From the NCBI GenBank assembly GCA_041394605.1, contig JAWKHX010000007.1:124001-188000 (forward strand): a stretch of 64,000 nt of DNA, given 5' to 3'. The DNA comes from UBA668 sp041394605 (GTDB lineage: Bacteria; Actinomycetota; Acidimicrobiia; Acidimicrobiales; Ilumatobacteraceae). The notes beneath the pieces were generated by a model. The model searched no databases, was not told the DNA's origin, and worked only from the letters and a program-made list of their open reading frames with translations. The position numbers and the translations under genes were made by a program. This document shows positions 1 to 10,076 of this stretch, one piece after another. Every line of letters starts with the position of its first letter. The first letter of the stretch is position 1.

Positions 1-2
1 CC

Positions 3-110
3 GGCCCGGTCGGCGCCGGCAGCTTCTGGAGCGAGATGGTGGAGTGGGTCGTCGGCGCCAAGAGCACCGAAGACACGCTGACGGCCATCGAGGAGAGCTG
101 GCCTTCCTGA
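3..110 (+). CDS. Sugar ABC transporter substrate-binding protein, C-terminal end (partial)
   Basis: Only the last 35 codons are in the window; the frame is open from the left edge and stops at TGA 108-110. The visible tail includes FWSEMVEWV and ends in TAIEESWPS. This fits the C-terminus of an extracellular solute-binding protein of the maltose/alpha-glucoside type, in which a Trp-containing helix closes the fold. The assignment rests mainly on position: two MalF/MalG-type permeases and an ATPase follow on the same strand, the usual order of a sugar uptake operon. The ligand cannot be inferred from this fragment. Confidence 0.65.
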   Translation, partial: GPVGAGSFWSEMVEWVVGAKSTEDTLTAIEESWPS

Positions 111-127
111 GTCCCCCTTGATGGGTT

Positions 128-156
128 GGGGGTGGGTCAGTTGCTGACCCACCCCC
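128..156 (+). terminator. Intercistronic hairpin after the binding-protein gene
   Basis: A perfect 13-bp stem (GGGGGTGGGTCAG pairing with CTGACCCACCCCC) closes a 3-nt TTG loop 18 nt after the binding-protein stop. There is no U-tract. In sugar ABC operons such a hairpin typically protects the abundant binding-protein mRNA and lowers read-through into the permease genes. That role is inferred from position. Confidence 0.7.
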
Positions 157-189
157 TCCCAGGGTGCTAAAGAAGACATCAGACGTGGT

Positions 190-224
190 ACACACGCCGC
201 TGCCCACCCGGCAGCGGCGTGTGT
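190..224 (+). promoter_or_regulatory. Second intercistronic hairpin next to the permease start
   Basis: A perfect 14-bp stem (ACACACGCCGCTGC with its complement at 211-224) encloses a 7-nt loop. It ends about 15 nt before the permease ATG and just upstream of the G-run that would serve as ribosome binding site. Its nearness to the start makes it a candidate second brake on permease expression. It also argues against a GTG start at 219, which would lie inside the stem. Confidence 0.55.
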
Positions 225-239
225 CGAACTGGGGGGAAC

Positions 240-1241
240 ATGGGCAACATCCTCAGCTCCCTGGGCACCGTGGCGATCGGCATCGCCGGGTTCCTGGCCA
301 TTGTGGGAGCGCTCTACTGGCTGGCCAGTCAGTTGCGAGAGCCGTGGCGCGAGCGTGCACGCATTGCCGTGTTCGTGGGGCCGGCGCTCGTGCTGCTGTT
401 CGGTCTCGTCGTACCGGCGATCATCAACATCAAGGAGTCCTTCTACGACTCCAAGCTGGATGACGCGACCAAGCGCAACAAGACCATCTGGGTCGGGTTC
501 CAGCACTACACGGACATCTTCACCAAGAGCGACAACCTCAAGGTGTTCACCAACACCCTGTGGTGGGGCCTGATCGTCACGGTGGTCAGCACGGTGATGG
601 GCATCGCCATCGCCCGCTTCGCCGACCGCATGCGCGGCGAGTCCATCGCCAAGGCGGCCATCTTCCTGCCCACGGCCATCTCGATGGTCGGCGCCGGCAT
701 CATCTGGAACTTCGTGTACTCCCCGAAGGAGTACGGCCTGCTGAACTCGATCCTGCCGGGTAAGCCGGAGTTCTTCCTGCAGGACCGCAAGCTGTTCGGC
801 ATCGACAGTCCGTTCGTGCCCGGCCTGAACAGCCTGCTGATCATGGTGGTGGTCATCTGGATCCAGGCCGGGTTCTCCACCGTGGTCATCTCGGCGGCGT
901 TGAAGGGCGTGCCCGACGATCTGGTGGAGGCCGCCAAGATCGACGGCGCCACCGACCGCCAGGCGTTCTACAAGGTGGTGCTGCCGTACATCAAGGGCAC
1001 CATCATCACGGTGGCCACCACCACGGTGCTCGCCGTGCTGAAGATCTTCGACATCATCCAGACGATGGGCAAGGGTGGCTCGTTCGGCACCAGCACCATC
1101 GCCAACGAGATGTACGAGCAGGGCTTCCCGCAGGACACCGAGGGCCTCGGCGCTGCGTGGGCCGTGGTGCTGTTCCTGCTCGTCTCACCGATCGTGTACA
1201 TCAATGCCCGGAACCAGCGGGCGATGAGGGAGGGGAGCTGA
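240..1241 (+). CDS. Sugar ABC transporter permease (MalF/AglF-type)
   Basis: This 333-residue inner-membrane permease forms half of the transport channel. It has an N-terminal membrane segment, a charged stretch and a bundle of further hydrophobic segments. The conserved cytoplasmic EAA loop (EAAKIDGATDRQAFYKVVLP) contacts the ATPase. The IFLPTAISMVGAGIIWNFVY region resembles alpha-glucoside (AglF-like) permeases more than MalF proper. I chose ATG 240, preceded by GGGGGGAA, over a GTG at 219 that lies inside a hairpin. The next permease starts one base after this stop, so the two are translationally coupled. Substrate is inferred (alpha-glucoside or another oligosaccharide); the fold and role are certain. 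Confidence 0.9.
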   Translation: MGNILSSLGTVAIGIAGFLAIVGALYWLASQLREPWRERARIAVFVGPALVLLFGLVVPAIINIKESFYDSKLDDATKRNKTIWVGFQHYTDIFTKSDNLKVFTNTLWWGLIVTVVSTVMGIAIARFADRMRGESIAKAAIFLPTAISMVGAGIIWNFVYSPKEYGLLNSILPGKPEFFLQDRKLFGIDSPFVPGLNSLLIMVVVIWIQAGFSTVVISAALKGVPDDLVEAAKIDGATDRQAFYKVVLPYIKGTIITVATTTVLAVLKIFDIIQTMGKGGSFGTSTIANEMYEQGFPQDTEGLGAAWAVVLFLLVSPIVYINARNQRAMREGS

Positions 1242-1242
1242 C

Positions 1243-2202
1243 ATGACCGCCACCATCTCCGCCGACACCACGCCGGGCACCCAGCCGGCGCCGCCACCGC
1301 AGGGCCCGCCACCGAAGGCGCCGAAGCCGCCGATGGGTGCCCGTGCCGCGGCGGCCACCACCGGCCCCATCGGGCGGGCGCTGGTGTGGTTCCTGGCGCT
1401 GCTGTGGACCGTGCCCACCGTGGGCCTGTTCATCTCCTCGTTCCGCCCCGAGGCGGACATCAAGACCACCGGCTGGTGGAACTGGTTCACCGACCCCACC
1501 AACGTCACGATGCAGAACTACAAGGGCGTCGTCGACCACAAGGTGTTCGGCTTGCCGTTCAGCGAGTTCTTCTGGAACTCGGTGCGCATCGCCATCCCGT
1601 CCGCCATCATCCCCATCGTCATCGCCGCGTTCGCCGCCTACGCCCTGTCGTGGATGAAGTTCCCCGGCCGCGACTGGCTGGTGGTGGTGATCGTGGGCCT
1701 GATGGTGGTGCCGCTGCAGATGTGCCTCATCCCGTTGCTGCAGTTCTTCGGCAGCGACTGGTTCCCCGACTCCATGCAGGGCGTGGTCACCATCTGGATC
1801 GCCCACTCCATCTTCGGCATGCCGCTGGCAATCTTCCTGCTGAAGAACTTCATCGGGTCACTCCCCCGTGAGGTCATCGAGGCCGCCCGCGTGGACGGTG
1901 CCACCCATCTCACGATCTTCACCAAGATCGTCATGCCGCTGTCGGTGCCGGCGCTGGCGTCGCTGGGCATCTTCCAGTTCCTGTGGGTGTGGAACGACCT
2001 GCTCGTCGCCAAGGTCTTCGGCGGCAGCGCCCGCAACCAGCCGATGACCTACGCCATGGTGGACATGGTGGGCAACCGTGGCAACGAGTGGCAGCTGCTC
2101 ACCGCCGGTGCGTTCGTGATGATGATCGTACCGCTCATCGTGTTCCTCTCTCTCCAGCGTTATTTCGTCCGCGGCCTCCTGGCCGGAAGCGTCAAGGGGT
2201 AA
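1243..2202 (+). CDS. Sugar ABC transporter permease (MalG/AglG-type)
   Basis: This 319-residue permease is the partner of the preceding one. Residues 1-45 are an unusual Pro/Ala-rich cytoplasmic tail (APPPQGPPPKAPKPP). The first membrane segment follows, then the periplasmic motif SSFRPEADIKTTGWW, typical of AglG-like proteins. The EAA loop reads EAARVDGATHLTIFTKIVMP. The gene sits between the first permease (1-nt gap) and the ATPase (3-nt gap), so the whole set is one operon. The proline-rich leader is longer than usual for this family and may be species-specific. Confidence 0.9.
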   Translation: MTATISADTTPGTQPAPPPQGPPPKAPKPPMGARAAAATTGPIGRALVWFLALLWTVPTVGLFISSFRPEADIKTTGWWNWFTDPTNVTMQNYKGVVDHKVFGLPFSEFFWNSVRIAIPSAIIPIVIAAFAAYALSWMKFPGRDWLVVVIVGLMVVPLQMCLIPLLQFFGSDWFPDSMQGVVTIWIAHSIFGMPLAIFLLKNFIGSLPREVIEAARVDGATHLTIFTKIVMPLSVPALASLGIFQFLWVWNDLLVAKVFGGSARNQPMTYAMVDMVGNRGNEWQLLTAGAFVMMIVPLIVFLSLQRYFVRGLLAGSVKG

Positions 2203-2205
2203 TTG

Positions 2206-3357
<1,152 letters not shown>

Positions 3358-3369
3358 CAGGCTGCGCTC

Positions 3370-4629
3370 GTGCGCCTGCAGCTGGCCAAGCCGGCCGACC
3401 ACACGGCCGTCGTCGGCTGGCCACTCGCGTCACCGCTGCAGGACTGGACCATCGACGGCATGCAGCGGGTGTCCGGCCTGCACCGCCACGTGGTGCGGAT
3501 GGTCGAGGGGCGGGACACGTCGTACGTCGTCAAGGAACTTCCCGACGACCTCGCCGAACGCGAGTGGCGGCTGCTGCGCGAACTGGCCGATGCAGGTCTG
3601 CCCACCGTGGAGGTCGTGGGCGTCGTCACCGGCCGCACGGACAGTTCGGACGGCGGCACGGGCGGGTCCGGCGACGGCCTGCTGATCACCCGCCACCTGG
3701 ACTACTCGCTGCCGTACCGCGTCCTGCTGTCCGGCCGCGGTCTGAAGATCCCCTACCTCGGCGACCGGATGCTCGACGCGCTCGCCGGCCTGCTGGTGCG
3801 CCTGCACCTCGGTGGCTTCTTCTGGGGCGACTGCTCACTCAGCAACACGCTGTTCCGCCGCGACGCCGGCGCCCTGTCCGCCTACATCATCGACGTGGAG
3901 ACCGGCGAGCAGCACCCCGAGCTCAGCGACGGGCAGCGGGCGCTGGACCTGCAGATCGCCACGGAGAACGTCGCCGGTGGCCTGCTGGACCTGCAGGCCG
4001 GTGGGCTGCTGGCCGACGGCATCGACCCGATGGCCACGGCGCTGGCCATCGAGACCACGTACGAGCAGCTGTGGCGGGAGCTCACCGGGGTGGACGAGTT
4101 CAATGCCACCGAGACCTACCGGGTGGACCAACGCCTGCGCCGCCTGCACGAACTGGGCTTCGAGGCCACCGAACTGGAGCTGGTGAGCACCGGCGAGGGC
4201 GACCGCCTGCGCCTGGTGCCGTGCGTGGTGGAGCACGGCTTCCACGCCCAGCGGCTGAAGGCGCTCACCGGGCTGCACGCCGAGGAGAACCAGGCCCGTC
4301 GCCTGCTCAACGACATGAGCCGCTTCGGTGCCGTGCTGGAACAGCGCAGCGGCAAGCGGCTGCCGGAGGCCGTGGTGGCGGCCCGCTGGCTGGGCGAACG
4401 CTTCGAAGCGGCCATCGATGCGGTACCGGAGGATCTGGCGGCCAAGCTGGAACCGGCCGAACTGTTCCACCAGATGCTGGAGCACCGCTGGTACCTCAGC
4501 GAGCGGGCCGGCCAGGACATCGGCTTCGAGGAGGCCGTCGCCGCCTACGTGCGCGACGTGCTGCCGCTGGCACCGGCCGAGCAGATGGTCCGCGCCGGTG
4601 ACACCGGGCTGATCCCGATCATCGAATGA
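3370..4629 (+). CDS. DUF4032 domain-containing protein, kinase-like N-terminus
   Basis: This 419-residue cytoplasmic protein starts at GTG, 12 nt after the ATPase stop, and belongs to the DUF4032 family common in Actinobacteria. The N-terminal half resembles lipopolysaccharide-kinase-type folds: a Lys in YVVKELP (about residue 56), Glu in EREWRLLREL, a catalytic-loop-like GGFFWGDCSLSNTLF and then a DVETGEQHP segment in place of DFG. The C-terminal half is the DUF4032 region proper. Substrate is unknown. The operon position suggests a link to sugar uptake, but the family also occurs away from transporters, so that is a weak inference. Confidence 0.75.
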   Translation: MRLQLAKPADHTAVVGWPLASPLQDWTIDGMQRVSGLHRHVVRMVEGRDTSYVVKELPDDLAEREWRLLRELADAGLPTVEVVGVVTGRTDSSDGGTGGSGDGLLITRHLDYSLPYRVLLSGRGLKIPYLGDRMLDALAGLLVRLHLGGFFWGDCSLSNTLFRRDAGALSAYIIDVETGEQHPELSDGQRALDLQIATENVAGGLLDLQAGGLLADGIDPMATALAIETTYEQLWRELTGVDEFNATETYRVDQRLRRLHELGFEATELELVSTGEGDRLRLVPCVVEHGFHAQRLKALTGLHAEENQARRLLNDMSRFGAVLEQRSGKRLPEAVVAARWLGERFEAAIDAVPEDLAAKLEPAELFHQMLEHRWYLSERAGQDIGFEEAVAAYVRDVLPLAPAEQMVRAGDTGLIPIIE

Positions 4630-4669
4630 GGCGCGACCGCCTGACCCCGCCGTGTGCCAGGCTGGCCCG

Positions 4670-5443
4670 ATGCCGACCTCGCTGACGTTCGCCCAGCACC
4701 TCGCCGTCCTGTCCGCCGCCGGCCCGCGCCTGGCCGCACTCGCGGCCGACGCCGGCCCCACCGCCCCCGTGCCCACCTGCCCGGCATGGGACGCCAACGC
4801 CCTGCTCGCCCACCAGGCGATGGTGCACCGCTGGGCCACCGCCATCGTCACCGGCACCGACCCCGACGACGTGCCCACCCAGACCGAACTGCGCAGCCAT
4901 GCCGATCTCGCTGCGTACTACCGGGAGGGCCTGGCCGCGCTCGTGGACGCGCTGTCCACCGCGCCCGAGGACCTCGACGTGATGACGTTCCTGAAGGACC
5001 CGCCGGCACCCCGCCATTTCTGGGCCCGGCGCCAGGCGCACGAGACGACCGTGCACGCGCTCGATGCACAGGCTGCCTTACTCGGCAGGGTGCCCACCAC
5101 GGAGGAGGCAGGGGTCCCCACCGACGTCGCCGCCGACGGGTTGGACGAACTGCTCCGCGGCTTCTACACCCGCGGGAAGTCGAAGCTGTTCGACGGCACC
5201 GAGTACACGTTCGTGGTGCAGCCCACGGACCTGGACCGGCGCTGGGTGGTGCGGGTGGCCGAGCGGCTCACCGTGGACGACGGCGATGACGCCCCCGTGC
5301 CGGCCGACCCCGGCGCGGTGTTGCGCGGTGCCACCGCGGCGCTGTACCTCGCGCTGTGGAACCGAGGCAGCGACATCCACGTGGAGGGCGACGCCGGTGT
5401 CGCCATCGCGTGGCGCGCTCGCCAGAAGGTCACCTGGAGCTGA
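4670..5443 (+). CDS. Maleylpyruvate isomerase family mycothiol-dependent enzyme
   Basis: This 257-residue protein has the DinB/MDMPI four-helix fold. The N-terminal CPAWDANALLAHQAMVHRW motif and central RRQAHETTVHALDAQ carry the His/Glu/His residues that normally bind a divalent metal and mycothiol. A small C-terminal domain (about 165-257) follows. Such proteins catalyse thiol-dependent transfers or isomerisations in mycothiol-producing actinobacteria; the actual substrate here is unknown. ATG 4670 is chosen over an upstream GTG at 4652 because it lines up with the usual family start. Its 3' end faces the gene at 5463 across 19 bp. Confidence 0.8.
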   Translation: MPTSLTFAQHLAVLSAAGPRLAALAADAGPTAPVPTCPAWDANALLAHQAMVHRWATAIVTGTDPDDVPTQTELRSHADLAAYYREGLAALVDALSTAPEDLDVMTFLKDPPAPRHFWARRQAHETTVHALDAQAALLGRVPTTEEAGVPTDVAADGLDELLRGFYTRGKSKLFDGTEYTFVVQPTDLDRRWVVRVAERLTVDDGDDAPVPADPGAVLRGATAALYLALWNRGSDIHVEGDAGVAIAWRARQKVTWS

Positions 5444-5462
5444 GTGGCCGCGCCGGGCGGCG

Positions 5463-6473
5463 TCAGGCGGCGGCCTCGAACTCCGCCCACACGTCGTCCG
5501 CGTTCGGCAGTGTCTGCACCCGGCGGTGCAGCAGTTCGCGTTGCTGCTGCGCGGCCAAGGCCGGCTGCTCCACCGTGGCCCAGCGGACCAGTCCGTTCCA
5601 GAAGCGGTCGATGAGTTCCTGCCCCGGGACCGTGCCGCCGTCCTCGGTGCGGAACGTCACGGATGCGCACTCCCCCAGGTACAGGCGCAGGGAGCGAACG
5701 TGGATGTCCTCGTCGGTCCGGATGCGCTCGATGATCTGCGCGGCTTCCTCCGCCTGCGCCGCACGGTCGGCGAACAGGCCGGGCGTACGCAGGACCGCCT
5801 GGCTGGCGCTGAAGCCGATCTCGGCGCGGAACTCGATGATCAGCAGGTTCATCAGCAGCGACAGCAACCCCTCGATCTGCGGCGGCAACTCCGGCATGAA
5901 GCGGGTGCCCGCCTCGGGGCGGGCGATGTTCTCCGGCGGGTCCACGTCCGGGTAGGCGCCGGCGCCGAACGCCAGGTCGCGGGCGGCGAACCACATCGCA
6001 TCGTGTGCACCCACGCCGGGCACACCGCCCTCGTCCCACCCGTGGGCCTTCAGCATCCCCTTGTTGAGGTGGCCGAGCGCCATCTCCTCGATCGGTTCCA
6101 CGATGTGCGGCGCCAGGTCCGGGAACGGCATGTCGGCCAGCAGGCGGCCCTTCGCCTCGATCTTGCCGATCACCGTGAGCGAGTTCCAGAACGTCTCACC
6201 CAGCCCGTGACGCAGCAGCACACGGGACTGCTCCACCGTGGGCAGCCGGGTGCCGCCCAGCAGTGACGGCTCGGCATCCAGCGGGGCGCCACCCCGGGCG
6301 CGCAGCGCGGCTTCCCATGCCGCCAGTGCCGCCTCCCGCCCCGGCGCCCGCGGCGGCTGATACGTCCCGTCGGCGCGGAACCCGCCGTGCATCCGCACCC
6401 CGTCGATGACCTGCGGCTGCAGCGTGGGGTCCTCGCGGAGCAGCTCTTCCTCGGTGTACACCAACCGGCTCAT
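5463..6473 (-). CDS. Unrecognised helical protein with ferritin-like E..H motifs
   Basis: I do not recognise this 336-residue protein by name. It is soluble, without signal peptide or membrane segment, and rich in predicted helices. Two acidic/His motifs stand out: IEPIEEMALGHLNKG (about 127-141) and ERIRTDEDIHVRSLRLYLGE (about 250-270). The ExxxH spacing suggests a ferritin-like di-metal site, but this is inference only. The start is an ATG followed by SRLVYTEEELLREDP, matching the length of the coding signal. It is transcribed alone, convergent to the MDMPI gene and divergent from the gene at 6579. Confidence 0.6.
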   Translation of the reverse strand: MSRLVYTEEELLREDPTLQPQVIDGVRMHGGFRADGTYQPPRAPGREAALAAWEAALRARGGAPLDAEPSLLGGTRLPTVEQSRVLLRHGLGETFWNSLTVIGKIEAKGRLLADMPFPDLAPHIVEPIEEMALGHLNKGMLKAHGWDEGGVPGVGAHDAMWFAARDLAFGAGAYPDVDPPENIARPEAGTRFMPELPPQIEGLLSLLMNLLIIEFRAEIGFSASQAVLRTPGLFADRAAQAEEAAQIIERIRTDEDIHVRSLRLYLGECASVTFRTEDGGTVPGQELIDRFWNGLVRWATVEQPALAAQQQRELLHRRVQTLPNADDVWAEFEAAA

Positions 6474-6578
6474 GGTGCCAGCGTAGGACCGCGGCCGTGT
6501 GCCGCCCGGTGCCGGAGGTTCCCTCACCGCGCCGCTCGCCGCCTGCTCGCCGCCGTCCCTCGCTAGCCTGGCTGCCCG

Positions 6579-7181
6579 ATGAGCCAGCTCAAGACCCGCC
6601 TCCAGGCCCTGTCGATGCTCGACCGCGCCTTCACGTCCATCTCCGACGACGAGCTGGTGGCCATCGTGGCCTCTCTCCCGGAGGATCACCGCAGCGCGCT
6701 GGACCAGCTGTGCGGTGCCGGCGAAGGTGGCTTCGAGGAGGACGCCGCCCGCGTGCTGGCGATGCGCAGCACTGCGGCGCGCGGCCGGATGGACGGTGGG
6801 CTGGAGCAGATCTGCACACTGCTCACCGACCCCAGCCTGGCCGCCTGCATCGAGGCGCTCGGCGACCACTCCGACAACCCCACCGAGGCTCAACTGCTGG
6901 AGGTCACTCCGGCGCTCATCGAGGCGCACGGCCTGCCCGTGGTGCGCCTGATGCTGGCGGCGTCCGTCGCCGGCGAGGCCGCAGCGTCCGTGATGCTCAC
7001 CCGCGTGTTGAAGCACGACGAGACGCTCGCCCTGCCGCCCGCCCCGGCCGTGGAGGCCACGCTGCTGCCAGCGGCTCAGGCCGACGACGAGACGAAGGCC
7101 CGCCGCAAGGCCGCCAAGGAGCGCAAGCAGGCCGAGGCCCGCGCCCGGCGCGAGCAGCAGCTCAAAGCCCGAGGTCGCTGA
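6579..7181 (+). CDS. Hypothetical protein with basic C-terminal tail
   Basis: This 200-residue protein has no recognisable domain. The first 150 residues look all-helical. The last 30 residues are extremely basic (RRKAAKERKQAEARARREQQ), a possible nucleic-acid or membrane-surface contact. There is no signal peptide. The ATG lies about 105 nt downstream of the divergent gene at 6473. The 3' end overlaps the 3' end of ogt by 20 bp on the opposite strand. Sequence alone gives no function. Confidence 0.6.
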   Translation: MSQLKTRLQALSMLDRAFTSISDDELVAIVASLPEDHRSALDQLCGAGEGGFEEDAARVLAMRSTAARGRMDGGLEQICTLLTDPSLAACIEALGDHSDNPTEAQLLEVTPALIEAHGLPVVRLMLAASVAGEAAASVMLTRVLKHDETLALPPAPAVEATLLPAAQADDETKARRKAAKERKQAEARARREQQLKARGR

Positions 7182-7695
7182 CCCCGGCTTCGTGCCGCAG
7201 CAGCCAGGCCTTCGCCTCCAGCCCGCCGCCGAACCCGGTGAGCGCGCCGCCCGAACCCACCACACGGTGACACGGCACGATGATCCCGATCGGGTTGCGT
7301 CCGTTCGCCGCGCCGACCGCCCGCGACTTGCGCACGTCGCCCAACCGCTTGGCCTGCTCGCCGTAGCTGATCGTCTGGCCGTACGGGATGTGGCGCAGTT
7401 CCATCCAGGCCTGCTGCTGGAAGTCCGTGCCCACGGGGTCCAGCGGGAGGTCGAACGTGCGGCGCTCCCCGGCGAAGTACTCGCGCAGTTGCTGCACCGC
7501 CCGGTCCAGCACCTCGTCGGCGGCGGGGTCGGTGTTGGCGATCGGGCCCACCGTCACGCGGTCCGGCCGCTCGCCCGGGAACAGCACGGCGCGCAACCCG
7601 GCGGCACTGGCGACGAGTGTCAACTCTCCCACCGGTGAATCCATCGTGGTGCTGCTGAGCGCAGCCGTGGCCGTGTCGTTGGTCATCGTGTCCAT
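7162..7695 (-). CDS. ogt: Methylated-DNA--protein-cysteine methyltransferase
   Basis: This 177-residue suicide repair enzyme transfers alkyl groups from O6-alkylguanine or O4-alkylthymine to its own cysteine. The active-site motif PCHRVVGSGG places the acceptor at Cys142; the downstream GFGGGLEAKAWLL matches the conserved C-terminal helix. The upstream helix-turn-helix core includes IPYGQTISYGEQAKRLG. The N-terminal 18 residues before MDSPVGELTL are not conserved, so the real start may be that internal Met. It sits just downstream of the Ada/AlkA-type gene on the same strand, so the two probably form an alkylation-damage repair unit. Confidence 0.93.
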   Translation of the reverse strand: MDTMTNDTATAALSSTTMDSPVGELTLVASAAGLRAVLFPGERPDRVTVGPIANTDPAADEVLDRAVQQLREYFAGERRTFDLPLDPVGTDFQQQAWMELRHIPYGQTISYGEQAKRLGDVRKSRAVGAANGRNPIGIIVPCHRVVGSGGALTGFGGGLEAKAWLLRHEAGVSDLGL

Positions 7696-7707
7696 TGTGT
7701 CGTCTCC

Positions 7708-9107
7708 TTACAGGGTTGCCCAGAGGTGGTGCAGTGCGTACGTGCGCCATGGCCTCCACCGGTCGGCGGCCGCGGCCGCAGCGGCGGGGCTGCCGTCGGC
7801 GCCGTCCGTCGGCAGGAACACGTCCGGATCGCCGAGCGCCCGCATCGCCACATAGCCCGCCGTCCACGGGCCGATGCCGGGAAGCGCCTGCAACGCGGCG
7901 ACTGTGGCGTCGCGGTCGCTGCCCATGTCCAGCGTGAGGTCGCCGGCGGCGATGCGCTCGCAGGCATGGATGAGTGCCCGCCCGCGGGCCCGCGGCATGG
8001 CGAACTGCTCGGGCGAGAGCCCGGCGATCGTGGCCGCCGACGGAAACAGATGCGTCACCTCGCCCACGGGATGCGCCAGCGGCTCGCCGTGCGCCGCGAC
8101 GAGGCGGGCCGCCAGTGTGCGCGCCGGCCACGCTGACCTGCTGGCCGAGCACTGCTCGAACCAGCAGTTCGGCGCCGTCCGGGTGCCCGGCGGCGCAGGC
8201 CCGGCCGGGCACGCACGAGCGGCGCCAGCTGCGGGTCGGCCGCGAGGTGGTCGTCGATCGCCCGTGGGTCGCTGTCCAGGTCCAGCAGGCGGCGGGCGCG
8301 CTGCACGGCAGCCTGCACATCGGCCACGTCGTCCAGGTGCAGCGAGCACGTCACATGACCTGCGGCCGCGGTGAGCGCGACCACGCCATTGCCGCGCGGC
8401 AGGCGCAACGCTCGCCGGTACGTGGTGCCGTCCAGGTGTTCCACCCCTGGCACGGCGCGCACGCCGAGGAACTGGAACAGGTGTGCCGCCTCGAACGGTT
8501 CACGCGTCGCCAGGCGCACCGTGACCGCGCCGGTTTCGCCGGTGGGGCGACGCGCTTCACGCAGCCGGGACGGCGACGCGGCGAACACGTCGCGGATCGT
8601 GTCGTTGAACTGGCGAACGCTCTGGAAGCCGGCGGCGAACGCGATCTCCGTGATCGGCATCGTGGTCGTCTCGATGAGGATGCGGGCGGTCTGGGCGCGC
8701 TGGGCGCGAGCGAGCGCCAGCGGGCCGGCACCGAGTTCGGCGGTGAGCAGGCGGTGCACCTGGCGTTCGCTGTAGCCGAGGCGGGTGGCCAGGCCGGGCA
8801 CGCCGTCGCGGTCCACCAGGCCGTCGGCGATGAGGCGCATGGCCCGGCCCACCACGTCGGCCCGGGTGTTCCACTCCGGTGATCCCGGTGACGCATCGGG
8901 GCGGCAGCGCTTGCAGGCCCGGTAGCCGTGTGCCTGGGCCGTGGCGGCGGCGAGGAAGAACTCGACGTTCGCCCGCTTCGGGGTGATGGCCGGGCAGGAC
9001 GGCCGGCAGTAGATCCCGGTGGTGCGCACGGCTGTGACGAACCACCCGTCGAAGCGGGCGTCGCGGCTCTGGATCGCCCGATAGCAGTGGTCGTGGTCGA
9101 GTTGCAC
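7708..9107 (-). CDS. Ada/AlkA-type regulator and 3-methyladenine glycosylase, two frameshifts
   Basis: Read across two frameshifts this encodes a protein of about 465 residues. Residues 1-75 are an Ada zinc domain with Cys34, Cys38, Cys65 and Cys68, where Cys38 is the usual methyl acceptor. An AraC-type HTH (about 80-160) follows, then an AlkA N-terminal domain and an HhH-GPD glycosylase ending in LPGIGPWTAGYVAMRAL and the catalytic Asp in DVFLPTD. The frame breaks near 8190-8210 and 8115-8130. The short intermediate stretch still reads GAELLVRAVLGQQVSVAGA in the third frame, so both indels are recent or artefactual. The family removes alkylated bases and induces repair genes; ogt follows it directly. 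Confidence 0.8.
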
Positions 9108-9141
9108 TTTCGCGAGTGTGGGGGTTTTCAGCCGCGTCTAC

Positions 9142-9157
9142 TGGCGGTTTTCCGCCA
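9142..9157 (-). terminator. Short hairpin after the transglutaminase-like gene
   Basis: A 6-bp TGGCGG/CCGCCA stem with a 4-nt loop lies immediately past the stop of the gene at 9158-10066 and before the Ada/AlkA start. It is short for an intrinsic terminator, so this is a weak call. Confidence 0.3.
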
Positions 9158-10066
9158 TCACGATGGCGGGTCGGGCGACGGTCCGTCGAGGGCGGTGACG
9201 TCGACGGCGACAGTGAGGGTCTGGTCGCCGCCGGCGCCGATGACCACCCCGCGCACGGGGGGCACGTCGTGGTAGTCCCTGCCCCACCCGAGTGTCACGT
9301 GGCGCAGCGGGGGCATCTGGTCGTTGGTGGGATCGAGGTCGAGCCAGCCGTGCGGCCCGGCCCACACGGCGCACCAGGCGTGCGACGCGTCGACGCCGGT
9401 GAGCTTCGGCTGCCCGGGCGGCGGAGCCGTTTCGATGTATCCGGACACGTAGCGGGCGGGCAGCCCGACGGAGCGCAGGGCGGCAACCGTGACGTGCGCG
9501 AAGTCCTGGCACACGCCGCGGCGTTCGGCCAGCACGGTGGCGAGCGGCGTGGTGACGTCGGTGAAGCCGGGGTCGAAGCGGAACTCCTGGTGGATCCGGT
9601 GGCACAACCCACTCGTCGCATCGGCAACGCCGCGGCCGGGCGTGAACTCCGGGTCGGTGAGCGAGGCCAGGCCGGCGGTGCCGCCCACCAGCGGGGTCTG
9701 CTCCGTGTGCGCGAGGTACGGGCCGATCTCCAACGCCACATCGCCCCGCGCCTCGGCGGCGAGCGCGACCACGGCCTCCCACGGCGGGTCGTCCACGACG
9801 GGCAGCGGGACGGTCACGTCCACCTCGATCAGGGAGTGCAGCACGAGCGTGGCGTGCGGCGTGTGCACGGCGAACAGCACCACCTCGTTGCCGAACTCGT
9901 CGAGCACGCGGTCCAGTTCGTCGGGCTCGGGATCGATCCGCAGTTCGGCAGCGAGCACGGCTTGGTGGGCGGTATCGCGCGGCGTGAGGTGCACCGATGT
10001 GAACCCGTCGGCCATCGGCAGGCCGTACGCGTACTCGGTACGGTGGGACACTCGGAACCTGGTCAT
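9158..10066 (-). CDS. Transglutaminase-like cysteine protease family protein
   Basis: This 302-residue protein has an N-terminal beta-rich Bact_transglu_N region (RFRVSHRTEYAYG at the start) and a transglutaminase core. The catalytic triad is visible as Cys in RRGVCQDFAHV, His in ASHAWCAVW and a following Asp in WLDLDPTND. Members are predicted peptidases or peptide cross-linkers. It is the last gene of a four-gene unit after two ATP-grasp and alpha-E genes, 10 nt from its upstream neighbour. This association is known across bacteria and is thought to make or trim an unknown peptide; the product is not known. Confidence 0.88.
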   Translation of the reverse strand: MTRFRVSHRTEYAYGLPMADGFTSVHLTPRDTAHQAVLAAELRIDPEPDELDRVLDEFGNEVVLFAVHTPHATLVLHSLIEVDVTVPLPVVDDPPWEAVVALAAEARGDVALEIGPYLAHTEQTPLVGGTAGLASLTDPEFTPGRGVADATSGLCHRIHQEFRFDPGFTDVTTPLATVLAERRGVCQDFAHVTVAALRSVGLPARYVSGYIETAPPPGQPKLTGVDASHAWCAVWAGPHGWLDLDPTNDQMPPLRHVTLGWGRDYHDVPPVRGVVIGAGGDQTLTVAVDVTALDGPSPDPPS

Positions 10067-10076
10067 CGCCGCAACC

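Noticed and set aside
219..239. GTG 219 as start of the first permease
   Set aside because: The codon lies inside a perfect hairpin and lacks a ribosome site; ATG 240 follows a G-rich site and fits the family.
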